Part shown: piece after piece, positions 1-5,514 of the stretch
Layout of the letters: every line of letters begins with the position of its first letter
Numbering within the stretch: the first letter of the stretch is position 1
NCBI GenBank assembly: GCA_902478455.1
Contig: CABSLJ010000095.1
Span: 1-9,352, forward strand
Length of the DNA: 9,352 bases
Direction of reading: 5' to 3'
From: an uncultured Oscillospiraceae bacterium
GTDB lineage: Bacteria; Bacillota; Clostridia; Oscillospirales; Acutalibacteraceae
The notes under the pieces: generated by a model
What the model saw: the letters and a program-made list of their open reading frames with translations, nothing else
The model's database searches: none
What the model was told of the DNA's origin: nothing
Position numbers and translations under genes: made by a program

Positions 1-384
1 CTGCTGGACGGTGCTTTGTTTGTCCTCCCAGACATAAAGGCCTTCCTCTTTGCCGCTGGAAATCCGGAGTGTCAGATTGGAAAGCCCCTTTTCGTTGACG
101 GCGGCCAGGAGGGTGGTCAGGTAGCCCAGTTCCCGTGTGGGATTTGAGCCGTCAAAGATACTGGTGATTTCCGCGCTCCGGCCGTCCTCCAAGGTATGGA
201 AAAAGATGGAGCTGTTCTCGTCAGGCGTAATTTTGCAATAGCTGGAAGACAGCATGTCCGTCTTTGCCGAAAATGCCCCTTTCTTAGAAATCCCGGCCGT
301 TGCCGGGGACGAAGAGCCATTGCTGCACCCTGCCAAAGAAGCGGATAACAGCAGGGAAAGGAAACCGGCAACCCAAATCTTCAA
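1..384 (-). CDS. putative lipoprotein, N-terminal part (runs off window edge)
   Basis: Reading the minus strand from a TTG codon at 384-382 gives 128 codons open to the window edge, so the C-terminus is missing. GGAGGG (391-396 on the complement) lies 6 nt before the TTG, which decides this start; no better ATG or GTG exists in frame. Residues 1-19 form a lipoprotein signal peptide: Lys2, a hydrophobic core from about residue 5 to 17, then the lipobox L17-A18-G19-C20. Cys20 would be lipidated after signal peptidase II cleavage, anchoring the protein to the outer face of the membrane. A Ser/Gly/Ala-rich linker follows, then a soluble region rich in Thr, Ser and Glu with one further Cys (about residue 51). 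I do not recognise the family. It starts 77 nt after the comM stop on the same strand, so it may share that transcript, but a functional link is not evident. Confidence 0.72.
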   Translation of the reverse strand, partial: MKIWVAGFLSLLLSASLAGCSNGSSSPATAGISKKGAFSAKTDMLSSSYCKITPDENSSIFFHTLEDGRSAEITSIFDGSNPTRELGYLTTLLAAVNEKGLSNLTLRISSGKEEGLYVWEDKQSTVQQ

Positions 385-460
385 AGAACTCCCTCCATTC
401 TGAGTCGATCTATATTTTTTTGTTTTCTAGGATCATCCTATCAAATCAAACAGTGTAACG

Positions 461-1993
461 TCAAGCCTCCCGGAGCCAGTATTTGCGGTCAAGGGTGCGG
501 TACTGCACCGCTTCGGCGACGTGTGCAGCCTCGATCTGCGGCGAGCCCTCCAGGTCGGCGATGGTGCGCGCCACCTTGAGGATGCGGTCGTAGGCCCGGG
601 CGGACAGGCCGGTCTTCTCGAAAACCGCCTTCAGGAGCGCGGAGGCCTCGCTTTTCAGGGCGCAGACCTCACGCAGCAGAGCGGGACCCAGCCGCGCGTT
701 GCAGGCGATGTCCACGCCGCGGTAGCGCTCCCGCTGGAGGGCGCGGGCGGCTTCCACGCGCTTCCGGATGGCTGCGGAGGGCTCGGCGTCGGCGGAGCCC
801 GAGAGGGCCTCAAAATCCACCGGCGGCACCTCGATGTGCAGGTCCAGGCGGTCGAGCAGGGGCCCGGAGATGCGGGAGAGGTATTTGGAGACGCTTTTGG
901 GCGGGCAGGTGCACGGGCGGACGGGGTGCCCGTAGTAGCCGCAGGGGCAGGGATTCATGGCGGCGACCACCATGGTCGAGCAGGGATAGGTCAGCGTCCC
1001 GCTGACGCGCGAGATGGTGACCGTTCCGTCTTCCACAGGCTGACGCAGCACTTCCATGGCGCTGCGGGAGAACTCGGGCAGCTCATCAAGAAACAGCACG
1101 CCGTTGTGCGCCAGGGAAATTTCGCCCGGTCTGGGAAGTCTGCCGCCGCCGGAAAGGCCCGCAGGGGAGATGGTGTGATGGGGAGAGCGGAAGGGGCGCG
1201 TGTTCAAAAAGGGGACATCCGGGGGGAGATGCCCGGCAATGGAATGAATCTTGGTGGTTTCGAGCGCCTCCTCAAAGCTCATGGTGGGCAGAATGGAGGG
1301 CAGCCGCTTGGCGAGCATGCTTTTCCCCGAACCGGGCGGACCGATCAGCAGCACGTTGTGTCCGCCGGCCGCAGCGATTTCCAGCGCCCGCTTGGCCTCC
1401 TCCTGCCCGCGCACCTGGGAAAAGTCGTAAAGCGTGGAAGGGAGCGGCGCGTCCGGCAGGCCGCCCGGCAAGGGGGAAAGCCTCGCTTCCCCTTTAAGAT
1501 GGGAGAGCAGATCCTCCAGCCGGGTGACGGGATAAATCTCCAATCCTTCCGCCACTGCTGCCTCCCGCGCGTTGGCGGCGGGGACGAAAAAGCGCCGGAA
1601 GCCCCGCTTTTTCGCCTCGAGCGCCATGGCGAGCAGGCCGTGCATCGGCCGGACTTCGCCCGAAAGGGACAGCTCACCGGCGAACGCGCAGTCGTTCAAC
1701 TCGCAGGAAAGCTGCCCGGAGGCGAGCAGCAGGGAAAGCAGGACGGGGAGATCGTAGATCGGCCCCTCCTTGCGCACGTCGGCCGGGGCGAGATTGAGAA
1801 TGATATGGCCGACGGGAAAATCAAACCCGCAGTTTTTGAGTGCAGCGCGCACCCGCTCGCGCGATTCCTTGACGGCCTGGTCGGGCAGGCCGACGAGATC
1901 AAAGGCGGGCAGCCCGCTCGAAAGGGAGGCCTCCACCTCCACCGGAAAGGCGTCTATGCCCAAAAGTCCCATGCTGTGCACCAGAGAGATCAT
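461..1993 (-). CDS. comM: YifB/ComM family AAA+ ATPase (Mg chelatase-like)
   Basis: This encodes 510 residues, the usual full length for the YifB/ComM family. The N-terminal ChlI-like domain (about 1-165) includes the family-typical stretch FDLVGLPDQAVKESRERVRA (31-50). The AAA+ core carries Walker A GPPGSGKS (218-225), a conserved RSPHHTISPAGLSGGG block (269-284), Walker B VLFLDE (299-304) and a MNPCPCGYYGHP motif with Cys349, Cys351, Cys361 and Cys363, possibly a metal site. A conserved SGPLLDRLDLHIEVP segment (376-390) precedes the C-terminal Mg-chelatase domain. In Gram-negative bacteria ComM is a hexameric helicase that promotes branch migration during natural transformation; the Firmicute role is less certain, so the symbol is by family. 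The ATG at 1993-1991 is preceded by GGGAGG with 9 nt spacing. The gene is divergent from the MATE gene. Confidence 0.93.
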   Translation of the reverse strand: MISLVHSMGLLGIDAFPVEVEASLSSGLPAFDLVGLPDQAVKESRERVRAALKNCGFDFPVGHIILNLAPADVRKEGPIYDLPVLLSLLLASGQLSCELNDCAFAGELSLSGEVRPMHGLLAMALEAKKRGFRRFFVPAANAREAAVAEGLEIYPVTRLEDLLSHLKGEARLSPLPGGLPDAPLPSTLYDFSQVRGQEEAKRALEIAAAGGHNVLLIGPPGSGKSMLAKRLPSILPTMSFEEALETTKIHSIAGHLPPDVPFLNTRPFRSPHHTISPAGLSGGGRLPRPGEISLAHNGVLFLDELPEFSRSAMEVLRQPVEDGTVTISRVSGTLTYPCSTMVVAAMNPCPCGYYGHPVRPCTCPPKSVSKYLSRISGPLLDRLDLHIEVPPVDFEALSGSADAEPSAAIRKRVEAARALQRERYRGVDIACNARLGPALLREVCALKSEASALLKAVFEKTGLSARAYDRILKVARTIADLEGSPQIEAAHVAEAVQYRTLDRKYWLREA

Positions 1994-2038
1994 ACCGCAT
2001 CGCCTCCCAATCCCGTAGAAACATGCTATTTACTTTTC

Positions 2039-2044
2039 ATTATA
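2039..2044 (-). promoter_or_regulatory. candidate -10 element for comM
   Basis: The complement reads TATAAT, a perfect sigma-A -10 hexamer, 46 nt upstream of the comM start codon. At the ideal 17-nt spacing the -35 position is C-rich and not a recognisable TTGACA, so any promoter here would be weak, activator-dependent or driven by another sigma factor. Confidence 0.35.
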
Positions 2045-2166
2045 CCGCTTGCAGAACGTCCGGGGGGATTTGTGAAGCAATATCACGGGTATGGTCCCAA
2101 AAAGACCGGGAATACAGGATGCTTTTTTTCCGGCGAACGTCTGCAAACGGAGAGCGGAAAGGGAGA

Positions 2167-2195
2167 TTGCATTTGCACTGCCTTGCTGATATAAT
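2167..2195 (+). promoter_or_regulatory. candidate sigma-A promoter upstream of the MATE gene
   Basis: TTGCAT (2167-2172) and a perfect TATAAT (2190-2195) are separated by exactly 17 nt. Transcription would begin near 2202 and produce a leader of about 165 nt before the MATE start codon. A terminator-like hairpin lies only about 15 nt after this start, so full-length transcription would need read-through. Confidence 0.55.
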
Positions 2196-2216
2196 GGGAC
2201 TGCATCCTCCTCTTTA

Positions 2217-2240
2217 CGGCCGCCCGGCGGCTGCTTTTTT
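2217..2240 (+). terminator. terminator-like hairpin in the MATE leader
   Basis: A 7-bp GC-rich stem (2217-2223 with 2227-2233, one G-T pair) closes a 3-nt loop (CCG). One C follows, then six T residues (2235-2240). This is the layout of an intrinsic terminator on the plus strand. No gene ends here, so it is either an attenuator or the end of a very short transcript. No antiterminator arm fits in the roughly 15 nt upstream. Confidence 0.5.
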
Positions 2241-2253
2241 GCGTATGGGGGAG

Positions 2254-2307
2254 CCGACCGGGTAAGCCGGTCGGAGGCGGGAAAGCGTGCGGCAGCGAGC
2301 TTTCCCG
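2254..2307 (+). other. two adjacent hairpins in the MATE leader, possible structured RNA
   Basis: The first hairpin pairs CCGACCGG (2254-2261) with CCGGTCGG (2267-2274) over a 5-nt loop. The second pairs nine bases, 2278-2286 with 2299-2307, over a 12-nt loop. Neither is followed by a T run. Together they fold most of the 5' leader between the promoter-like site and the MATE gene. I could not match them to a riboswitch family I know. Confidence 0.4.
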
Positions 2308-2366
2308 GCAGGCTGTGGTCCGGGTCCGGCGCAGGAAAATGTTTATGAGGGAAAGGGAAGCAGAAA

Positions 2367-3725
2367 ATGACGCTGATCAAAGACAGGAGTTTTTACCGCC
2401 AGCTTGCCAGAATCGCGCTTCCGCTTGCGCTGCAAAACATCATCACCGTGGGCGTGTCTATGACCGACACCGTCATGCTCGGCCAGCTCGGAGAGACGGC
2501 TATCTCGGCCTCCTCACTGGCCAATCAGCCCTATTTTATTTTTTACCTGATGCTTTGCGGACTTTCGGGCGGCAGCATCGTGCTGACGGCCCAATACTGG
2601 GGCAAGCAGGACACCGCTTCCATCAGCAAGGTGACGGGAATCGCGCTGCGCTTTTCCATCCTTCTGGCCGCCGCGGTGGTGCTCCTCTGTCAGCTTTTTC
2701 CCGAGGAGATCATGGGCTTTTACACCAACGAGCCCGACGTCGTGACCGAAGGGGTCAAATATCTGCGGATCGTCTCCTTTTCCTACCTGCTCAGCGCGGT
2801 GACGGTCATCTATCTGTGCGTGATGCGCAGCGTCGAGCGGGTGAAGATTTCGCTTGCTTCGAGCATCGTGGCCTTTGTGACCAACGTCGGACTCAACGCC
2901 GTGCTCATCTTTGGACTCGGACCGGCTCCCGCGCTCGGCGTGGAGGGAGCCGCCATCGCCACCCTTTCGGCGCGCGTGGCCGAATTTCTCATCGTGATGA
3001 TCTACGCGGCTGTGCAGAACAAAAAATGGTTTCACTTGAAACTCTCCTATCTGGTCCGGGCCGACGGCGGCCTGCTGCGCGACTTCTTCCGCTACAGCAC
3101 GCCGGTGCTGCTGGGAGAGACCTGCTGGGGCGTGGGAATCTCCATGCAGGCGGCCGTCATCGGCAACCTGGGCAACTCGGCTTCCGCGGCGGCCAATATC
3201 GTCGGCGTGGTGCAGAAGCTGACCACGGTGCTCATCTTCGGCGTGTGCGACGCGACGACGGTCATCGTCGGCAAGCTCATCGGCGCGGGAAAAGAGGAGG
3301 AGGCCAGGGCGGCCGGCTCCACCCTGGTGCGGCTGAGCGCCCTGCTGGGCGTTTTTTCGGCGGCGCTGGCGCTGCTCATCGGAAACGGAGCGATGTCCGC
3401 CGGACTGTTTGACATGGAGAACCAAACCGCCGAGTACGTTCACATCATGCTTTACGGCACCGCTGCCTTCGTCTTTTTGCAGTCGTTCAACGCCACGACC
3501 ATCGTGGGCATCATGCGCGGCGGCGGGGATACGCGCGCGGCCTTCTTAATGGACGCTCTGACCATGTGGCTGATCTCCCTGCCGGTGGGCCTGCTGGCGG
3601 GTTATGTGTTTCACATCCCCGCGCCCTTCGTGCAGATTTTGATGATCAGCGACGAATTTGTCAAGTTTTTTATCTGTATCTGGCGTTTTAAGAGCATGAA
3701 ATGGCTCACAAATGTGACGCGATAG
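2367..3725 (+). CDS. MATE family multidrug/metabolite efflux transporter
   Basis: The product has 452 residues, a normal length for this 12-helix inner-membrane family, which exports drugs or metabolites using a Na+ or H+ gradient. Two homologous MatE halves are visible. The first begins near residue 15 with LPLALQNIITVGVSMTDTVM and includes the SGGSIVLTAQYWGKQD region (67-82). The second begins near residue 245 (TPVLLGETCWGVGISMQAAV) and contains the typical GIMRGGGDTR motif (381-390). The C-terminus ends in a basic tail after the last helix. ATG 2367 is preceded by a purine-rich GAGGGAAAGGGAAG stretch. The substrate cannot be predicted. The leader holds promoter-like, terminator-like and hairpin elements. 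No terminator is seen after the stop; the next gene has its own promoter 30 bp downstream. Confidence 0.93.
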   Translation: MTLIKDRSFYRQLARIALPLALQNIITVGVSMTDTVMLGQLGETAISASSLANQPYFIFYLMLCGLSGGSIVLTAQYWGKQDTASISKVTGIALRFSILLAAAVVLLCQLFPEEIMGFYTNEPDVVTEGVKYLRIVSFSYLLSAVTVIYLCVMRSVERVKISLASSIVAFVTNVGLNAVLIFGLGPAPALGVEGAAIATLSARVAEFLIVMIYAAVQNKKWFHLKLSYLVRADGGLLRDFFRYSTPVLLGETCWGVGISMQAAVIGNLGNSASAAANIVGVVQKLTTVLIFGVCDATTVIVGKLIGAGKEEEARAAGSTLVRLSALLGVFSAALALLIGNGAMSAGLFDMENQTAEYVHIMLYGTAAFVFLQSFNATTIVGIMRGGGDTRAAFLMDALTMWLISLPVGLLAGYVFHIPAPFVQILMISDEFVKFFICIWRFKSMKWLTNVTR

Positions 3726-3754
3726 GCTTGTTCTGCATTATACCTAAAATTTCG

Positions 3755-3783
3755 TTGACAAAAATCCGATAATCGGTTATGAT
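3755..3783 (+). promoter_or_regulatory. sigma-A promoter of the sigma factor gene
   Basis: A perfect TTGACA (3755-3760) and TATGAT (3778-3783) stand 17 nt apart, which is close to the sigma-A consensus. The predicted start near 3790 gives a short leader of about 33 nt to the TTG start codon at 3823. Confidence 0.85.
3766..3776. promoter_or_regulatory. candidate operator, small palindrome between -35 and -10
   Basis: CCGATAATCGG is a 5-bp inverted repeat around one central base and fills the promoter spacer. A related sequence, CTGATTATCA (3795-3804), whose complement matches the first in 8 of 10 positions, lies just after the predicted start of transcription. The position suits a repressor, but no regulator is identified. 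Confidence 0.3.
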
Positions 3784-3822
3784 ACAGAAAGATGCTGATT
3801 ATCAAATCTTGAGGTGGTAGGA

Positions 3823-4434
3823 TTGGGAATCCCCGGGCAGGATGTGGATTTGCAGCATCTTACCGACGAAGCGCTTTCCGCGTTGGTGAAGGAAGACAGC
3901 GAGGCGGCCTTCTGTGAGCTGCTTGCCAGATATCTTCCCTTTATCCGCAAGAAGGCGGGCGCCTATGGCTGGGCCGGACTGGAGCCGGACGATCTCAGCC
4001 AGGAGGCTTCCATGGGCCTTTTGAGCGCGGCAAAAAGCTACAATCCGGACGCCGGGGCCTCCTTTCGTACCTATGCGGCGGTCTGCATGGAACGCAGACT
4101 TTTTTCGGCTTATAAAATTGCGACCCGGCAAAAGCACATTCCCCTGAACCAGTACGTCTCCTTAAACGATTCGGCCGGCGGACAGAATGCCGGCATTGAC
4201 CTCCCTTCCGACCGGATGGCGGATCCGGAAGAGCTTCTCATTGGCCGCGAGGATTTAGAACGCATGGAGCGGCGCATCGAAGAAACATTGTCAGGCTTGG
4301 AAAAAAACGTGCTTTCCTATTATCTCGGCGGGGCCTCTTATGAAGAGATCGCCCGCGCGCTTCATATTTCAGAAAAAGCTGTGGATAACGCCCTGCAGCG
4401 CGTGCGCTGCAAACTGAGGAAAACCGTGTCCTGA
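3823..4434 (+). CDS. sigH: RNA polymerase sigma-70 family factor, SigH-like
   Basis: From the TTG start the product has 203 residues. Region 2 covers about 30-100, with the -10 recognition and core-binding segment DDLSQEASMGLLSAAKSY (56-73) and FRTYAAVCMERRL (81-93). The segment ATRQKHIPLNQYVSLND (100-116) closely resembles the same region of Bacillus SigH (Spo0H), the basis of this call. Region 4, a helix-turn-helix for -35 recognition, spans about 150-198 and includes YEEIARALHISEKAVDNALQ (173-192). The likely start is TTG 3823, with GAGGTGG (3811-3817) 5 nt upstream; a GTG at 3814 lies inside that ribosome binding site and is less likely. In Bacillus SigH governs early sporulation and post-exponential genes. 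Here it is not beside secE-nusG. A near-consensus promoter precedes it. Confidence 0.85.
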   Translation: MGIPGQDVDLQHLTDEALSALVKEDSEAAFCELLARYLPFIRKKAGAYGWAGLEPDDLSQEASMGLLSAAKSYNPDAGASFRTYAAVCMERRLFSAYKIATRQKHIPLNQYVSLNDSAGGQNAGIDLPSDRMADPEELLIGREDLERMERRIEETLSGLEKNVLSYYLGGASYEEIARALHISEKAVDNALQRVRCKLRKTVS

Positions 4435-4473
4435 CTTTTCTTTGTTTCCCTTCGGCGCGTAGCCGTTCCATAT

Positions 4474-4539
4474 GCCCCGGTAGCTTAACTTGTAGAGCGT
4501 TGGTCACCAAAGGCGACGGTGCGAATCCGTCCAAGGGCA
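4474..4539 (+). other. tRNA-like element lacking an anticodon loop
   Basis: This 66-nt segment follows the tRNA plan. Acceptor-like ends GCCCCGG and CAAGGGC (4532-4538) pair at five of seven positions. The D stem is GCTT/GAGC (4483-4486, 4495-4498). A 5-bp anticodon-type stem TTGGT/ACCAA (4500-4504, 4506-4510) follows, then a 4-nt variable stretch, and a perfect T arm GACGG-TGCGAAT-CCGTC (4515-4531). Between the two anticodon stem arms there is one base instead of seven, so no anticodon exists, and the D loop lacks the usual GG. It cannot be a working elongator tRNA. It lies 30 nt before the zinc-ribbon start codon. It may be a decayed tRNA, a tRNA-like leader or a local sequence error. Confidence 0.5.
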
Positions 4540-4569
4540 AATATCTTTATCCAAAGCGAGGTATATCAA

Positions 4570-4845
4570 ATGTACGAAGACAAGACTCTCATCTGCAAGG
4601 AATGCGGCAATGAATTCGTTTTCACTGCCGGCGAGCAGGAATTCTATGCTTCCAAGGGCTTTGTGAATGAGCCCCAGAGATGCAAGGCCTGCCGCGACGC
4701 CCGCAAGAACGCTGCGAAGCCCGAGCGCGAGATGTTCACCGCTGTGTGCGCCTCCTGCGGTCAGGAAGCAAAGGTTCCCTTCAAGCCCCGTGAAGACCGT
4801 CCTGTTTATTGCAGCGATTGTTTTGCGAAGATGAGGGAAGAATAA
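4570..4845 (+). CDS. two-module zinc-ribbon protein
   Basis: The 91-residue product carries two Cys4 modules. The first uses C9-x2-C12 and C38-x2-C41, with the conserved core GEQEFYASKGF (21-31) of the zf-trcl zinc-ribbon family. The second uses C60-x2-C63 and C81-x2-C84 and contains VPFKPREDRPVYCSDC (69-84), typical of the CxxC-x-DRPVYC domain common in Clostridia. Each module should bind one zinc ion. The protein is small, acidic-basic mixed and cytosolic with no signal peptide. Its molecular role is unknown; nucleic-acid or protein binding is plausible by analogy. ATG 4570 has GAGG (4558-4561) at 8 nt spacing. It lies after the tRNA-like element and is closed by a strong terminator. No clear promoter was found between the sigma factor gene and this gene. 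Confidence 0.88.
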   Translation: MYEDKTLICKECGNEFVFTAGEQEFYASKGFVNEPQRCKACRDARKNAAKPEREMFTAVCASCGQEAKVPFKPREDRPVYCSDCFAKMREE

Positions 4846-4870
4846 GGATATTCGTCCGCGTCAATCAGAA

Positions 4871-4897
4871 GCGCCCCGGAATCCCGGGGCGCTTTTT
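4871..4897 (+). terminator. intrinsic terminator after the zinc-ribbon gene
   Basis: A perfect 9-bp GC-rich stem (4871-4879 with 4884-4892) closes a 4-nt loop and is followed by five T residues (4893-4897). It lies 25 nt after the stop codon. Confidence 0.92.
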
Positions 4898-4982
4898 CCT
4901 GTCTGCCGCTCAGGTTTTATGGTTGTGCCTTTTTGACCGGCCGGAAAATAAATTTCATCCGGACAGATTGCTCCGCAGCGTA

Positions 4983-5011
4983 TTGCATTAGCGGGAAAGG
5001 GAGATTATAAT
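4983..5011 (+). promoter_or_regulatory. sigma-A type promoter of the DUF1858 gene
   Basis: TTGCAT (4983-4988) and a perfect TATAAT (5006-5011) are 17 nt apart. The hexamers are identical to those before the MATE gene. The predicted leader is about 125 nt and contains an 8-bp hairpin (5055-5062 with 5069-5076, loop of 6 nt) with no T run, followed by a GC-rich tract. Confidence 0.65.
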
Positions 5012-5223
5012 AAAGCAGATGAAGCGCAATCCGCTTTCCGTTTCTTCTCTTCGCCGCTCCGATTGGCCTCGGAGCGCGGCGCGGCCGCAGGCGGAGAAAA
5101 AGGGACGGACGGCAGGAAGTTTCAAACACAGGAGGTATAGTAAATGGCTACCGTGACCAAAGACACCATCATCGGCGACATTCTCGACATGGACCGCACC
5201 ACCGCGCCCTATTTTTTGGAGAT

Positions 5224-5284
5224 GGGCATGCACTGCCTGGGCTCGGAGATGTGTATAAGAGACAGGGCATGCACTGCCTGGGCT
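5224..5284 (+). repeat. 20-bp direct repeat flanking the adapter
   Basis: GGGCATGCACTGCCTGGGCT occurs at 5224-5243 and again at 5265-5284, offset by 41 bp. In the intact gene it would occur once. The length does not fit the 9-bp target duplication of real Tn5 transposition, and there is no transposase or second inverted end, so the duplication reflects a chimeric read join. Confidence 0.93.
5238..5265 (+). other. Illumina Nextera (Tn5) adapter remnant, assembly artefact
   Basis: AGATGTGTATAAGAGACAG (5247-5265) is the 19-bp Tn5 mosaic end used in Nextera library kits. The bases before it, TGGGCTCGG (5238-5246), continue the match into the Nextera read-2 transposase adapter. Translated frames of this junction show the peptides SEMCIRDR and SLIHISEP, which are familiar marks of adapter contamination in protein databases. 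The first six bases (TGGGCT) also occur in the genomic gene, which gives a microhomology point where an assembler could join the two. Confidence 0.97.
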
Positions 5285-5401
5285 GCCCGTCGTCCCGCGG
5301 CGAATCCCTCGAGCAGGCCTGCATGATCCACGGCGTGGATGTGCAGGAGTTGGTCGACAAGCTCAACAAGCACATGGAAAACAAGTAGGATTCCCAAAAA
5401 G

Positions 5402-5444
5402 AAGACGGCCGCCCGGCTGGCGCATAGCGTCGGGCGGCCGTCTT
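5402..5444 (+). terminator. 14-bp hairpin after the DUF1858 gene
   Basis: AAGACGGCCGCCCG (5402-5415) is perfectly complementary to 5431-5444, with a 15-nt loop. The stem begins 13 nt after the DUF1858 stop. The plus-strand T tract is weak (the stem ends in TCTT, then ACAT), whereas the minus strand runs into TCTTTTTG. It probably ends or stabilises the DUF1858 transcript. Confidence 0.65.
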
Positions 5445-5465
5445 ACATAGAAAGAAATCTATTCC

Positions 5466-5487
5466 GATGGCGCTGCGCCGTCTTTTT
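5466..5487 (+). terminator. second terminator-like hairpin, directly before trmK
   Basis: GATGGCG (5466-5472) pairs with CGCCGTC (5476-5482), including one G-T pair, over a CTG loop, and five T residues follow (5483-5487). It ends 12 nt before the trmK ribosome binding site and lies in tandem with the 14-bp hairpin. No clear promoter was found between it and trmK, so it could be an attenuator for that operon. Confidence 0.6.
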
Positions 5488-5514
5488 GAAAGAATCCTGG
5501 GAGGATGAAGCAAT

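Larger units (their letters stand above)
1994..2366. other. divergent intergenic region between comM and the MATE gene
   Basis: This 373-bp stretch has no convincing gene. From left to right it holds the comM ribosome binding site, a minus-strand TATAAT (2039-2044), an AT-richer segment, a plus-strand promoter-like pair (2167-2195), a terminator-like hairpin with six T residues (2217-2240) and two strong hairpins (2254-2274 and 2278-2307). The short open frames here show no family resemblance and no good ribosome binding site. The region probably serves as divergent promoter and leader DNA. Confidence 0.6.
5144..5388 (+). pseudogene. DUF1858 redox-disulfide protein, broken by inserted adapter sequence
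   Basis: ATG 5144 is preceded by AGGAGG (5130-5135) at 8 nt. The frame reads MATVTKDTIIGDILDMD and continues through EMGMHCLG, then enters foreign sequence and stops early at 5324-5326. Removing 41 bp (one repeat copy plus the adapter) rejoins the frame and gives a 67-residue protein ending at TAG 5386-5388, with C31-L-G-C34-P and a further Cys46. This matches the DUF1858 (hybrid-cluster-protein-associated disulfide) family: small cytosolic proteins with a conserved CxxC, presumed redox-active, of unresolved function. The gene has its own promoter and a 14-bp hairpin after it. The disruption is most likely an assembly artefact, so the organism probably has an intact gene. Confidence 0.9.

Noticed and set aside
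521..2194. Very long plus-strand open frame of 557 codons opposite comM
   Set aside because: It is the antisense of a clear AAA+ ATPase gene. Its translation is Gly/Arg/Gln-rich without domains, as expected from GC-rich codon bias on the opposite strand.
2514..3443. Minus-strand open frame of 309 codons inside the MATE gene
   Set aside because: The translation is low-complexity and His/Arg-rich with no family features, while the plus strand encodes a complete MATE protein with conserved motifs.
4394..4411. Perfect inverted repeat TGCAGCGC-GT-GCGCTGCA near the end of the sigma factor gene
   Set aside because: It lies within conserved region-4 codons, has no T run after it and is best explained by codon choice.
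4474..4539. Functional tRNA gene before the zinc-ribbon gene
   Set aside because: There is no anticodon loop, the length is 66 nt, two acceptor pairs are mismatched and the D loop lacks GG; listed as tRNA-like only.
2156..5006. 13-nt sequence GGAAAGGGAGATT shared by the MATE and DUF1858 promoter regions (2156-2168 and 4994-5006)
   Set aside because: It sits at different positions relative to the two promoters, and roughly one exact 13-mer match is expected by chance in a window this size.
5224..5284. Tn5-type transposon scar with target-site duplication
   Set aside because: The duplication is 20 bp and not 9 bp, only one mosaic end exists, and adapter bases beyond the mosaic end are present. 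A library adapter explains everything.
5144..5326. A 60-residue protein ending in a novel basic tail
   Set aside because: The tail is produced by reading through the sequencing adapter out of frame; it contains the adapter-derived peptide SEMCIRDR.
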